From the NCBI GenBank assembly GCA_023411215.1, contig JAEYOY010000032.1:1-64000 (forward strand): DNA of 64,000 nucleotides. The letters are read 5' to 3'. The DNA is from Bacillota bacterium (lineage in GTDB: Bacteria > Bacillota > Clostridia > Lachnospirales > Lachnospiraceae). Position numbers and translations under genes: made by a program. Of this stretch, positions 42,510-51,924 are shown in pieces. The stretch's first letter is position 1; the number at the start of each line of letters is the position of its first letter. A model generated the notes under the pieces. That model made no database searches. It had not been told where the DNA came from and saw only the letters and a program-made list of their open reading frames with translations.

Positions 42510-43871
42510 ATGAAGCATACTAAAGAACGTGAAGAAAAGCGTAATTTTTACAAAATGGTATTTTCCTTAGTGTTACCAATGGCTTTGCAGAACCTGATTA
42601 ATGTAGGCGTATCAACTGCCGATGTGGTTATGCTGGGTAAAGTCAGCGAAACATCCCTGTCTGCCTCATCCCTTGCGGGTCAGGTTCAGTTTATTATGTC
42701 TCTTATTTTGTTCGGACTCACCTCCGGTGCTGCCGTCCTGACCGCACAATATTGGGGTAAGAAGGACCTCCGTACCATAGAGAAAATTCTCGGAATTACC
42801 ATGCGAATTGCACTTATGGTATCGATCCTTTTTACGATATTGGTACTGCTCTTTCCCATCCCTGTAATGCATATATTCTCCAATGAAGCCGATGTAATCG
42901 AGCAGGGCGCTGATTATCTTCGTATCATTGCCTTCTCCTATGTAATTATGGCAATCACCATTATATACCTGAACATTATGAGGAGCGTGGAGAGGGTTAT
43001 CATCGCCACTTTGGTTTACACCGCTTCTCTGATTACGAATATCATTCTAAATTCAATCTTCATCTTTGGTCTCCTTGGCCTGGAGCCAATGGGTATTCGC
43101 GGTGCGGCACTTGCCACATTAATTGCGAGAATATTGGAGCTTGTTATTGTAATTGTTTATGCAGTTTTTAAAAACAAAATGATACATTTTCATATCAGGG
43201 ATTTATTCATACACGACAAGCTTTTGTTCCGTGATTTTATGAAATATTCTATTCCGGTTATGTTAAACGAGCTTATCTGGGGTGCAGGAACCAGTGTAAA
43301 TGCTGCTATCATCGGTCATCTCGGCAAATCTGTGGTAGCTGCTAATTCTGTTACCCAGGTCACCCGCCAGCTGGCAATGGTTGTAGCCTTCGGTGTTGCG
43401 AATGCTACTGCCATTATTCTCGGTAAGGCTCTCGGAGAGGGTAAGGATGAGCTTGCTAAAACCTATGCCAAGCGCTTCATCCGTCTTACGATACTACTAG
43501 GTATCATCGGAGCCGGAGTTATACTCATTGCTTCCCAGATTGCCAGACAAACTCTGTCTTTAAGTGATGAAGCAAGAAATTATCTGCGCTTCATGATGTT
43601 CGTCATGTCATACTTTGCGATCGGTCAAGCCTTCAACACCACCCTGGTTGTTGGAGTATTCCGTGCCGGCGGAGATACGAACTTCGGTCTATTCTTAGAT
43701 GCTACTACCATGTGGTGTGGTTCCATTCTGCTTGGCGCCCTGGCTGCATTTGTCTTCCGATTGCCGATACCTGTAGTCTATATGATACTGATGAGTGATG
43801 AGATAACAAAAATCCCCCTGACTTTGTGGCGGTATAAATCTATGAAATGGGTGAATAATGTAACGAGATAA
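42510..43871 (+). CDS. MATE-family exporter
   Basis: A 453-residue 12-helix MATE transporter, only distantly similar to its divergent neighbour. Signature regions are VLPMALQNLINVGVSTADVVMLGKV at the start and SIPVMLNELIWGAGTSVNAAIIGHLG in the second half. Start ATG with GGAGAGAAAG upstream. Substrate unknown. The pairing of two divergent MATE genes may be chance duplication or a shared regulation; no regulator lies between them. Confidence 0.88.
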   Translation: MKHTKEREEKRNFYKMVFSLVLPMALQNLINVGVSTADVVMLGKVSETSLSASSLAGQVQFIMSLILFGLTSGAAVLTAQYWGKKDLRTIEKILGITMRIALMVSILFTILVLLFPIPVMHIFSNEADVIEQGADYLRIIAFSYVIMAITIIYLNIMRSVERVIIATLVYTASLITNIILNSIFIFGLLGLEPMGIRGAALATLIARILELVIVIVYAVFKNKMIHFHIRDLFIHDKLLFRDFMKYSIPVMLNELIWGAGTSVNAAIIGHLGKSVVAANSVTQVTRQLAMVVAFGVANATAIILGKALGEGKDELAKTYAKRFIRLTILLGIIGAGVILIASQIARQTLSLSDEARNYLRFMMFVMSYFAIGQAFNTTLVVGVFRAGGDTNFGLFLDATTMWCGSILLGALAAFVFRLPIPVVYMILMSDEITKIPLTLWRYKSMKWVNNVTR

Positions 43872-44001
43872 GGATTAATGAATTTTGTATATTATGCTTT
43901 TTAGATACTAATTATTTTCAGAATTCTGATTAATCCATTTAAAATGAAAGTTAATTCCTATCTGTTGCTATATCAATCGTTCCTTTTCTGATTCACAACT
44001 A

Positions 44002-44406
44002 TTATTTGTCCCTCTTAATGCCCTTAGGCTTCATTAACGGAAATTCCCCACTTTCTTTCAGCTTGCTGAAACGGACCATACGCTCCGCTTTCAGCATTGC
44101 TGCGTCTTCCTTTTCCATAACCTCAAGCTTTACCAGCTGATCAATTATCCTGTTTTGTGCTTTTATCTCGTTTTCAAGCAGGTCATAAACATCATTCTTC
44201 TGCTCTGTCGTCAAAGTATTCCATTTTTTTATAGCATTGTTCATCTTCTCCTCGAAGAGCGCTCTGTTGCCTTTATGATCTTTATCCTTTTCTGACATCT
44301 CTATCGTCTGTGTCTCCGTTGCAGCCGCCAAGGCAGTAACCGGGCTAATTCCTGTGATTGCTACTGCTGTTGCAATAGCAAATCCAAATAATCGCGCTTT
44401 TAACAT
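44002..44406 (-). CDS. Small secreted DUF2680-like protein
   Basis: A 134-residue protein with a clear signal peptide (FGFAIATAVAITGISPVTALA, cleavage near residue 27) and a charged helical remainder: KWNTLTTEQKNDVYDLLENEIKAQNRIIDQLVKLEVMEKEDAAMLKAERM. This alternation of a Thr-x-x-Gln-Lys helix and a helix ending in a short turn resembles DUF2680/YckD proteins, exported helical proteins of unknown function. Start ATG with GAGGG upstream. A Fur-like box lies about 200 bp upstream. Confidence 0.7.
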   Translation of the reverse strand: MLKARLFGFAIATAVAITGISPVTALAAATETQTIEMSEKDKDHKGNRALFEEKMNNAIKKWNTLTTEQKNDVYDLLENEIKAQNRIIDQLVKLEVMEKEDAAMLKAERMVRFSKLKESGEFPLMKPKGIKRDK

Positions 44407-44605
44407 TCAGCTCCCTCACTTTCTCTATAAACAACAGGTAGGGAACTAACTTTCAGAATTAGTATTCCCCGAAGTTGTGAAAGAGTTGTGAAGAAATGTA
44501 ATTTTTTATAAAACCACGTAAAAATACTATATGGCTACTTTTATTATCAATTTTCTAAATTTATTATTGACAACCTCCCATGCTCTATGTTATTTTATAT
44601 TTGTA

Positions 44606-44624
44606 GATATTGATAATCATTTTC
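44606..44624. promoter_or_regulatory. Fur-box-like palindrome
   Basis: GATATTGATAATCATTTTC matches the 19-bp Fur consensus GATAATGATAATCATTATC at 17 of 19 positions and the 7-1-7 core TGATAATNATTATCA with one mismatch. It is in a 386-bp gap (44407-44792) between two minus-strand genes. The nearest downstream gene encodes the DUF2680-like protein. A stem at about 44730-44752 (CCGGAGACC/GGTCTCGG) and no gene are seen in the rest of the gap. Confidence 0.5.
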
Positions 44625-44792
44625 AATATACATATATTTCTACGAAGCATAACCAAAGATACGAATAAGTACCCTTTCCCTATGTCGTCAACCTCCTTAA
44701 CCAATTGTTTTTATCGGGAAGAGTAACTTACCGGAGACCCGATCCTTGCCTCCGTGGTCTCGGATATCCTTGCCTTCGTAAACTATCGCACA

Positions 44793-45599
44793 TCAATGTG
44801 GTGCAGCTCCAGATGATATAAATCTGGAGCTGTTTCTATATTCGCTCGGAGTTATCCTATAATGCTTACGAAAATGTAGTGTAAAGCTGGAATGGGAGCT
44901 AAAGCCCAGATAACTGGCAATCTCCTGAAGTGTATGCTCCGAGTAGGTTAGCATCTGCTTCGCTGTCTCAAGCTTCTCATTCATTATATAATCTGTGATG
45001 GTTCTTCCTGTTTCTCTATGAAAAAGTGTGGATAAGTATTGGGGCGTCAGCATGCATTGCTTCGCCAGGTCGCTTAAGGTAATCTGGTAGTGCAGATGAT
45101 CTGATATATAAGCGATACAGAGAGATACCGGATAAGAATACCTCTTCTTCTTTTTCACCTGCTGAACACGCGACGCAAAGTCAAAGAGCGCTACTGCAAA
45201 TAGCCTCATAATATCTTCCTCTTTCTTGCACACATCCGCCTTTTGAGCATACACATCGCTTAGGTTATAAGCTTCAATCTCCGGCATACCGCCTGCGATT
45301 GCACAGCGTGTCATCAATGTGATGCCTGCAATAAAGGTATACTGGACCTGTCTGAGGGGATCCCTTGACATACAGCCCATAAGCTTATCACTTGCAAATT
45401 CCGACAGATAGTCCTCAATTTTCTCCGGTTCACCCTGTCTGACACAGCTGAATAGCTTCTCCTCCGTACGGTACGGGATTGTACTATCCGGCATTTCCCG
45501 TTGTTCAAACATCGCCTGCCGATACGCTTTCACAATATCCTTAGGAATATCCCTATAATAGGTATTCTTAAGAGAACCTGTCTTAATCGGTACCTTCAC
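44793..45599 (-). CDS. AraC-family regulator
   Basis: A 268-residue protein with a helical N-terminal domain without cupin motifs and a C-terminal AraC double HTH (from about 165: HLHYQITLSDLAKQCMLTPQYLSTLFHRETGRTITDYIM, then EIASYLGFSSHSSFTLHFRKHYRITPSEYR). The start codon is GTG with GGAGTGA upstream. It is divergent from the GH3 glucosidase gene and is its likely activator. Its last codons form a perfect 10-bp stem in the DNA (about 44804-44832). Confidence 0.85.
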   Translation of the reverse strand: MKVPIKTGSLKNTYYRDIPKDIVKAYRQAMFEQREMPDSTIPYRTEEKLFSCVRQGEPEKIEDYLSEFASDKLMGCMSRDPLRQVQYTFIAGITLMTRCAIAGGMPEIEAYNLSDVYAQKADVCKKEEDIMRLFAVALFDFASRVQQVKKKKRYSYPVSLCIAYISDHLHYQITLSDLAKQCMLTPQYLSTLFHRETGRTITDYIMNEKLETAKQMLTYSEHTLQEIASYLGFSSHSSFTLHFRKHYRITPSEYRNSSRFISSGAAPH

Positions 45600-45787
45600 A
45601 ATCTCACTCCTGTCATTTTGAAGTTTATTTTAATTATATCAGATTGCGCTTCTAAGGGATATCATTTAATGTTAAATTAAGAATAATTATCTTAAATTTG
45701 TTATAGCTAATAAGTATACTTTTGATATGATAGAATTGTTATTCTCATACAATTTTACCAAAGGCCGATTTTAACATAGCCTCATAA

Positions 45788-45823
45788 ATGGATCGTAATA
45801 TCGTTATTCCCTGTTATGATCCA
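45788..45823. promoter_or_regulatory. Inverted repeat in the GH3 leader
   Basis: ATGGATC (45788-45794) faces GATCCAT (45817-45823), with partial pairing inside, 31 bp upstream of the GH3 start codon. It could be an operator or an mRNA leader hairpin. Confidence 0.4.
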
Positions 45824-45854
45824 TCTTATTAGTTAGAATGAAGGAGGGGTATTA

Positions 45855-48248
45855 ATGAATTATAAGACAAAAGCAATGAATCTTGTTAAAGAGATGACCC
45901 TGGAAGAAAAAGCAGGACTCCTGAGTGGAAAGAATTTCTGGCGCTTAAAGGGAATCGAACGACTCGGGCTTAATTCTATCATGGTTACAGACGGTCCTCA
46001 TGGTCTTCGTAAACAGGCCGGTGATACAGATCATCTCGGTCTAAATGACAGCGTTCCATCCACCAGCTTTCCTACCGCCAGTGCAACTGCTTGTAGCTAC
46101 GACCCGGAGCTGCTGCGACGTATGGGTGAGGCACTGGGTGAAAAGTGTATCTCGGAAGAGGTAGCAACAATTCTTGGACCCGGAATCAATATCAAGCGAA
46201 ATCCTTTATGCGGACGTAACTTTGAATATTTTAGCGAAGATCCTTATCTGGCAGGGGAGCTGGCCACCGCTCTAATTCAAGGTATTCAAAGCAAAGGAGT
46301 CGGTACCTCCCTGAAGCATTATGCTGTTAATAACCAAGAGTCCGCACGAATGACGGTGGATGCACAGGTGGATGAAAGAGCTCTTCGTGAAATCTATCTT
46401 GCCGGCTTTGAAGCAGCAGTCAAGAAGGCCAAACCTTGGACCGTAATGGCAAGCTATAATAAAATTAATGGAACCTATGCCTGTTCAAACAAATACATAT
46501 TAACAGATATCCTCCGAAAGGAATGGGGCTTTGAAGGAATCGTCGTAAGTGACTGGGGTGCGGTGAATGATAGGGTGGATAATGTACGCGCCGGTATGGA
46601 TCTGGAAATGCCCGGTACGAATGCTGACAGCGATAATGAGGTGGTAGCCGCCGTTAAGAACGGCACACTTTCCATGGCAGAGGTGGATCTATGCGCGGAA
46701 CGCGTAGTAGAGTTCATCCTAATGGGCATGGAGAAGAAGCAAGCTCCTAAGAATACGAATAAGGAACATAATGCTCTCGCCCGTGAGATAGCTGCCAAAT
46801 CTGCTGTACTTATGAAAAACGAAGGCTCCCTTCTTCCAATCTGTCCTACCGCAAAGGTAGCCGTGATCGGTGAGATGGCTAAGAAGCCCAGATACCAGGG
46901 TGCCGGAAGCAGTCGTATCAACCCTGCCTATTTAGACAATGCCTTTGATGCGCTCAAAGAGGCAGGTGTCGACGTCACCTACTCGGAGGGCTACCACCTT
47001 AGCTCAAAAGAGATCGACACCAAACAGCTGGAAGAAGCCTGCAAGCTGGCCGGGGAAAGTGATATTGCTCTTGTATTTGCCGGTCTCCCGGATGAATATG
47101 AAAGTGAAGGCTTTGACCGTACTACCCTTTCCATGCCTGACAGTCATAACAAGCTTATCGAAGAAGTAGCAAAGGTAAATCCCAATACGATTGTTGTTCT
47201 CCAGCTAGGCGCACCTGTTTTAATGCCCTGGAAGGAACAGGTGAAGGGTATTCTGCTGATGTATCTGGCTGGCCAAGCGGGAGGAGCGGCCACCGCTGAT
47301 CTTCTACTGGGTAAAGTGAATCCCAGTGGTAAGCTTGCTGAGACCTTCCCGATGGCTCTCCGGGATAATTCCAGTCACCTGTATTTCCCCGGTACAAGCA
47401 AATCCGTTCAATACCGGGAGAGCATCTATGTCGGTTACCGCTATTACGATACCGTGAAGAAGCCTGTACTCTTCCCCTTCGGTTATGGCTTATCCTATAC
47501 CACCTTCGAATACAGCAACCTCCTCGTAGAGGAGATGGAGCCTTACCGCTACCGCGTAACCTTAGACATTACCAATACCGGTAAGGAGGACGGTGCTGAG
47601 ATTGTGCAGCTCTATGTTCACTGCAATTCTTCCTCCATCTTCCGTGCCGAGAAGGAACTCCGGGGGTTTGCCAAGGTATTCCTTGCAGCCGGTGAGACGA
47701 AGAAAGTAGAGATAATGCTTGATAAGCGAAGCTTCGCTTATTATAATACCAAGGCTAAGGATTGGTGTGTGGAAGGTGGATCCTATCAGCTCCTTGCGGC
47801 AGCCTCCTGCGCCGATATTCGCCTAAGCACCGAGATAACGATTGCCGGTGATGGTAAGGAGACTCTTCTAGCCGACGATTACATGCACTTAACCGAGTAT
47901 CAGAAGCCCGGCACTCCCCTTCATATCAGTGACGAACAATTCCATAAGCTGCTCGGTTATTCACCGAAGCCGGATGCTACAGGTAAGCCTTTTACCAAGG
48001 ATTCGACGCTGAACGATATTAAGGAAACCTTAATCGGCAAAATAATGTTGAAGGTTGTAAAAAATGCTATGAACAAGATGCTAAAAGAAACGGATGATCC
48101 GTCCATGCGATTAATGGTGGAAAAATCCGCCTTGGAGATGCCCCTTCGTTCTATGAAAATGGCCAGCAGCATGAGTAACAAGAAGTTGGAAGGACTCGTC
48201 GCCCTTGCAAACGGTAAAATATTCCGTGGTATAAAAAATCTCCTATAA
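45855..48248 (+). CDS. Glycoside hydrolase family 3 beta-glucosidase
   Basis: A 797-residue cytoplasmic GH3 enzyme (no signal peptide). It has the N-terminal barrel with nucleophile Asp233 in GIVVSDWGAV, substrate-binding KHYAVNNQE (about 154-162), a second alpha/beta domain (from about 325) and a fibronectin type III-like domain (about 580-655, ITNTGKEDGAEIVQLYVHC). The final 110 residues (after about 685) form a basic helical extension. It hydrolyses beta-linked gluco-oligosaccharides taken into the cell. Start ATG with AAGGAGGGG upstream. Divergent from an AraC regulator. Confidence 0.95.
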   Translation: MNYKTKAMNLVKEMTLEEKAGLLSGKNFWRLKGIERLGLNSIMVTDGPHGLRKQAGDTDHLGLNDSVPSTSFPTASATACSYDPELLRRMGEALGEKCISEEVATILGPGINIKRNPLCGRNFEYFSEDPYLAGELATALIQGIQSKGVGTSLKHYAVNNQESARMTVDAQVDERALREIYLAGFEAAVKKAKPWTVMASYNKINGTYACSNKYILTDILRKEWGFEGIVVSDWGAVNDRVDNVRAGMDLEMPGTNADSDNEVVAAVKNGTLSMAEVDLCAERVVEFILMGMEKKQAPKNTNKEHNALAREIAAKSAVLMKNEGSLLPICPTAKVAVIGEMAKKPRYQGAGSSRINPAYLDNAFDALKEAGVDVTYSEGYHLSSKEIDTKQLEEACKLAGESDIALVFAGLPDEYESEGFDRTTLSMPDSHNKLIEEVAKVNPNTIVVLQLGAPVLMPWKEQVKGILLMYLAGQAGGAATADLLLGKVNPSGKLAETFPMALRDNSSHLYFPGTSKSVQYRESIYVGYRYYDTVKKPVLFPFGYGLSYTTFEYSNLLVEEMEPYRYRVTLDITNTGKEDGAEIVQLYVHCNSSSIFRAEKELRGFAKVFLAAGETKKVEIMLDKRSFAYYNTKAKDWCVEGGSYQLLAAASCADIRLSTEITIAGDGKETLLADDYMHLTEYQKPGTPLHISDEQFHKLLGYSPKPDATGKPFTKDSTLNDIKETLIGKIMLKVVKNAMNKMLKETDDPSMRLMVEKSALEMPLRSMKMASSMSNKKLEGLVALANGKIFRGIKNLL

Positions 48249-48298
48249 AATCAATGTTTCTTTCTCCAATATGATATCCAACAAAGCTGCTACCAAAC

Positions 48299-48372
48299 AT
48301 TCATAAAAGACAGAAATACGCTTTGTGAACTTTCTGGTGTGGCCCAGCTTCGCTGGACACACTGTCATGAAT
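48299..48372. repeat. Composite palindromic repeat after the GH3 gene
   Basis: ATTCATAAAAGACAG (48299) faces CTGTCATGAAT (48362-48372) with an inner stem CCCAG/CTGGA-type loop and the segment AGAAATACGCTTTGTGAACTTTCT. The outer words and this segment are shared with the elements at 9640 and 49767. Confidence 0.5.
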
Positions 48373-48376
48373 AAAA

Positions 48377-48426
48377 AGGCAAGGATAACGGCAACCTGTG
48401 AATAAAAGATGCTGTTATCCTTGCCT
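48377..48426 (-). terminator. Intrinsic terminator of the MFS gene
   Basis: AGGCAAGGATAAC (48377-48389) pairs perfectly with GTTATCCTTGCCT (48414-48426). The minus strand continues TTTTTAT. It is about 100 bp past the MFS stop; on the plus strand it may also stop GH3 read-through. Confidence 0.8.
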
Positions 48427-48529
48427 AATATGATTAGATATGTTTTGAATCAGCTCCTATTGGAACAAGTAATTAAAATACGCAATTATGTAGCTAAGCT
48501 CTCTGGCAAATAAGTGAAAGGGTATTTTT

Positions 48530-49702
48530 CTATCCGTGAATTCTCTCTTTTTTCGGTGTTCCCAATAAGAAAAATAAAATCACTGAAGCTATCATAGCCA
48601 CACATCCCACTAGGAGATATCTGTCTGCTGCTTTATCGCTATTTAGAACCACCTTCGTGATTTTTGTAAAGCTTGGTGACAGAAAGGCTCCAAGATTGTT
48701 AATCGCCATATTGATTGCGATACTCATGGTCACCACCACTGGTTTTTCCTTCTCGGCTATGCTGATTACCACCTGTGCCATTACGATACTAAGACTAAAG
48801 CCGGCGATAAATGCACCAATCAAAGTGACCTGAAAGCTGGTTCCCATTCCAATGATAATACCGCCGATTGCCAAATTGAAGAAGCCTAAGGCAATCACCC
48901 GCTCACCGAGCAATCGCTTAAAGAACTTAAACATAACCCCCGCAATTGCTCCACTCAACATAAATACCGATGTCGCAATTCCTGAATACACGGATCCCAT
49001 GATCCCGTTTTCCTTCAGATGAATTGCTAAGTTTGTTGAGATAACGTTAAAAAATTGCATAAATAAGAAGGCTATCACTCCATAGAACAGCACCACCCTC
49101 ATAGTAACCTTACTTCGCTCGCCTCTTAATTCGTGTACGGGATGAGGATGGTCCAGAGGCAGTCCGAACAGCAACAGCAAAAAGCCCGGAATAATCAGTA
49201 GCAATGCCAGATAATTAAAATACCAGTCAATCGTAGCAAGTGCACCTGCCAGCAGGGATAATACCACGCCTCCGATACTGATAAATGCACTTTGAAGCCC
49301 CATCAGACCACTACGCTCTTCCCCTGTAAAATAATCTGCTATCAGGGAGGACCCCAGAGGAACAAGAATTCCGATGCCTATTCCCAATATAATCTGCCAT
49401 ACAAAGAGTAGAATGAGGGAGCCATGAAATAAAAACCCTCCCAGGGCTGATAGGATAAACATTGAGGCCGAAAAAAGAGCCAGATACTTCTTGGCAATAT
49501 GCTGCGCCAGCTTCCCCGTCAAAAGAGACATGAAAATAATGACCACCGATGAACAGGTTGCCAGAAATTGTATTGTTGTGACGCTATACTCGGGAAAAAG
49601 CGCTGCTATTCTTGCCAAAATCGTGGTAATACAGATTGCACCAATCTGAACCAGACTATAGAATAAGATCGCCAACTTTATGGTTTTCTTTGATGTTTTC
49701 AT
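48530..49702 (-). CDS. Major facilitator superfamily transporter
   Basis: A 390-residue protein with 12 predicted membrane segments in two halves separated by a polar loop (about 188-205, PLDHPHPVHELRGERSKVT). The loop after helix 2 (LTGKLAQHIAKKYL) is the usual MFS motif A position. It probably exports or imports a small solute by proton coupling; the substrate is not readable. Start ATG with AAGGAG upstream. Single gene with its own terminator. Confidence 0.85.
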   Translation of the reverse strand: MKTSKKTIKLAILFYSLVQIGAICITTILARIAALFPEYSVTTIQFLATCSSVVIIFMSLLTGKLAQHIAKKYLALFSASMFILSALGGFLFHGSLILLFVWQIILGIGIGILVPLGSSLIADYFTGEERSGLMGLQSAFISIGGVVLSLLAGALATIDWYFNYLALLLIIPGFLLLLFGLPLDHPHPVHELRGERSKVTMRVVLFYGVIAFLFMQFFNVISTNLAIHLKENGIMGSVYSGIATSVFMLSGAIAGVMFKFFKRLLGERVIALGFFNLAIGGIIIGMGTSFQVTLIGAFIAGFSLSIVMAQVVISIAEKEKPVVVTMSIAINMAINNLGAFLSPSFTKITKVVLNSDKAADRYLLVGCVAMIASVILFFLLGTPKKERIHG

Positions 49703-50007
49703 TCTGCTTCTCCTTCATCGTTCAATCGAACGTATCTTATCTCTACGCAATCACACTAGCATATAATTCATGACAATAGAAAGAATGCGAAGCGTACTTT
49801 TTATTGTATGCCGTTTGAAAATCTTATGATTTTTTAGAACCTATTGCTTAATTATACTTAATTTAGTGCAGGTGTCAATCCGATAATCTTCTATTTAATA
49901 GAAGCCTGATGATAAACCAAATAATAGAATCCTGTTGATAAACCATACTGACTATATTATGATACTAATATAACAGAACAAATAGATAGCTTAAGAAGGA
50001 TAACCTT
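49703..50007. other. Intergenic region
   Basis: About 305 bp between divergent genes. It holds the palindromic repeat at 49767-49811 and the asparaginase promoter region, where ACTATATTATGATAC (about 49949) offers a -10-like TATTATG. Nothing else is seen. Confidence 0.5.
49767..49811. repeat. Dispersed palindromic repeat, TTCATGACAATAGAAAG family, second copy
   Basis: TTCATGACAATAGAAAG, a 13-base loop region with TGCGAAGC, then CTTTTTATTGTATGC. It aligns base for base with the minus-strand reading of 9640-9685 apart from a few changes in the loop and arms. Confidence 0.7.
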
Positions 50008-51003
50008 ATGAAGAAAATTCTTATGATCGGAACCGGTGGAACCATCGCCTCTACCAAGACAATCAGCGGCAGCCTTCATCCTCAGCTGACTTCAGAGGAA
50101 ATACTGATGTATATACCGGGTATTTCTCAGATATGTGAGGTTGATACAGTTCAGGTATGCAATATGGACAGCACAAATATCTCGCCGGATATCTGGGTAT
50201 TGCTGGTTCAGACAATTCACAATCATTATGAGACATACGACGGCTTTGTGATCAGTCATGGTACTGATACCATGGCTTTTACCGCTGCTGCCCTGTCCTA
50301 TCTCATTCAGAATTCACCAAAACCGATTGTTTTGACCGGCGCACAGCGTCCCATCAACATGGACATAACCGATTCAAAGACCAATCTTTTTGACAGCTTC
50401 CTTTATGCTGCTTCTGAACTGTCCAGCGGTGTCCAGATTGTATTCAATGGTAAGGTTATTCTCGGTACAAGAGCAAGAAAGACCCATTCCAAGAGCTTTC
50501 AGGCCTTCTCAAGCATTAATTATCCTTATCTTGCCGTCATTCAGGACAGTCATTTGATTCAATATATCAGTCAGCCTAAGCAGGGGACTCCTATCTTTTT
50601 TGATAAATTAAATCCCAGAGTAGGCTTATTTAAGCTTACTCCGGGAGCTGATTCCGATATTCTCGATTATATGTTTACTAAATACGATGCTGTTATTATC
50701 GAAAGCTACGGTGTCGGAGGTATTCCCTCACTACCCCATTATCATTACCTTAGTATTATTCAGAAATGGATCGACCAGGGTAAAACCGTTGTTATGACCA
50801 CTCAGGTGCCAAACGAGGGAAGTGATATGAATATCTATCAGGTTGGCCATGAACTGAAGAATAAGGTAAGTATCATAGAAGCCTATGACATGATTACAGA
50901 AGCTGTGGTTAGTAAGCTCATGTGGATCCTCGGTCAGACCAATGACCCCGAACTGATTAAAGGGATGTTCTATACCACCGTAAGCAACGATATTCTCTAT
51001 TAG
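50008..51003 (+). CDS. ansA: Type I (cytoplasmic) L-asparaginase
   Basis: A 331-residue asparaginase without signal peptide. The two catalytic motifs are present: GTGGTIAST (first Thr motif, residues 8-16) and SHGTDTMA (H84 to T88), plus LTGAQRPI. It hydrolyses asparagine to aspartate and ammonia. Start ATG with AAGGAT upstream. Its stop overlaps the stop of the convergent MarR gene by 4 bp. Confidence 0.93.
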   Translation: MKKILMIGTGGTIASTKTISGSLHPQLTSEEILMYIPGISQICEVDTVQVCNMDSTNISPDIWVLLVQTIHNHYETYDGFVISHGTDTMAFTAAALSYLIQNSPKPIVLTGAQRPINMDITDSKTNLFDSFLYAASELSSGVQIVFNGKVILGTRARKTHSKSFQAFSSINYPYLAVIQDSHLIQYISQPKQGTPIFFDKLNPRVGLFKLTPGADSDILDYMFTKYDAVIIESYGVGGIPSLPHYHYLSIIQKWIDQGKTVVMTTQVPNEGSDMNIYQVGHELKNKVSIIEAYDMITEAVVSKLMWILGQTNDPELIKGMFYTTVSNDILY

Positions 51004-51872
51004 TGCGTACGATGATCCTTTTGATCATTCCCAGTCCGGTCATGATGATTGTGGTGATCATGATCCCTGTGATGACCATGATGCTCACGTTTCTCCTCTT
51101 TACCATGACCCATCTGATGACCAACATGATCGTGATCTTTATGATGGCCGTGATGGCAGCCATGATGATCGTGATGACCACAGCCCTTGTGACATGTAAC
51201 TCCACGGAAGGTTTCATTGGCTTCCTCCCAGCCGGTCAGCAGCTTTGTTAGTAATTGCTTCAGCTGCTCCTGCTCCTCGATGCTTAATCCCTTCAGCAGA
51301 GATTGCTCATTACCGGAAGCCTCTACCTCCAGCTCCTTCGAAAGTGACAATCCAAGTTCTGTAATCCTCAGCGTTGTCATTCTCTTATCCGACTCATCCT
51401 TTTCTCTTGTGATTAAGCCTTTATGCTCCAATTTAATTACTAGCTCACTCATCGATCCGGACTCAATCCCCAGCCGCTCCTGTAACTCCTTTTGACTGAG
51501 CTGTGGACACTCCGACAGTATCTTAAGAATCTTACCCTGACCGCGCCTGCCACCACGTCTGTGATGTAGGAAATGGCTGCTTCTAAGTAAAAGGCCTAGC
51601 AAATCCTCCTCTTGATGTGTGAAATCCGATGCTTCAAAATGGCTATGATGGTTCTTCTCCTTATCAATATCTTTGTAATCTTCACTCATATAATTATCCT
51701 CCTTATATTCAATCATATTTATTTTTCTGTTATCAGTATCATCTTTATCATTGTAATCGAAATTATTCTGAGTCTGCTGGTCAAAATACTTCTGACCTCT
51801 CCTGCATTGAAGATGATTGGTGGAACAATTCCTTCCACATAAGCCACAATACAATTGCAGTCCTTCGTTCAT
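51000..51872 (-). CDS. MarR-family regulator with Cys-rich N-terminus and His-rich tail
   Basis: A protein of up to 290 residues. The N-terminus has C9-x2-C12-x3-C16-x6-C23, like a small metal site. A MarR winged helix occupies about 85-205 (GQGKILKILSECPQLSQKELQERLGIESGSMSELVIKLEHKGLITREKDESDKRMTTLRIT). The last 65 residues hold about 24 His and three Cys (HHDHHGCHHGHH). A metal-responsive regulator is suggested. Two starts are possible: ATG 51872 (weak site) and in-frame ATG 51689 with AGGAGG eight bases upstream, giving 229 residues without the Cys cluster. Convergent with ansA. Confidence 0.8.
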   Translation of the reverse strand: MNEGLQLYCGLCGRNCSTNHLQCRRGQKYFDQQTQNNFDYNDKDDTDNRKINMIEYKEDNYMSEDYKDIDKEKNHHSHFEASDFTHQEEDLLGLLLRSSHFLHHRRGGRRGQGKILKILSECPQLSQKELQERLGIESGSMSELVIKLEHKGLITREKDESDKRMTTLRITELGLSLSKELEVEASGNEQSLLKGLSIEEQEQLKQLLTKLLTGWEEANETFRGVTCHKGCGHHDHHGCHHGHHKDHDHVGHQMGHGKEEKREHHGHHRDHDHHNHHDRTGNDQKDHRTH

Positions 51873-51924
51873 AGCATCACACTTCTTTCACTAAGACAGT
51901 AAATTAGTCCGGTTTTATTTAGTT

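Noticed and set aside
44640..44780. Short minus-strand frame (about 30 codons) before the Fur-like box
   Set aside because: No start codon and no recognisable similarity; could be a gene remnant but cannot be supported.
51003..51251. Met/Ile/Val-rich plus-strand frame that looks like a membrane protein
   Set aside because: It is the antisense of the His-rich tail of the MarR gene (His codons read as Met/Val/Ile).
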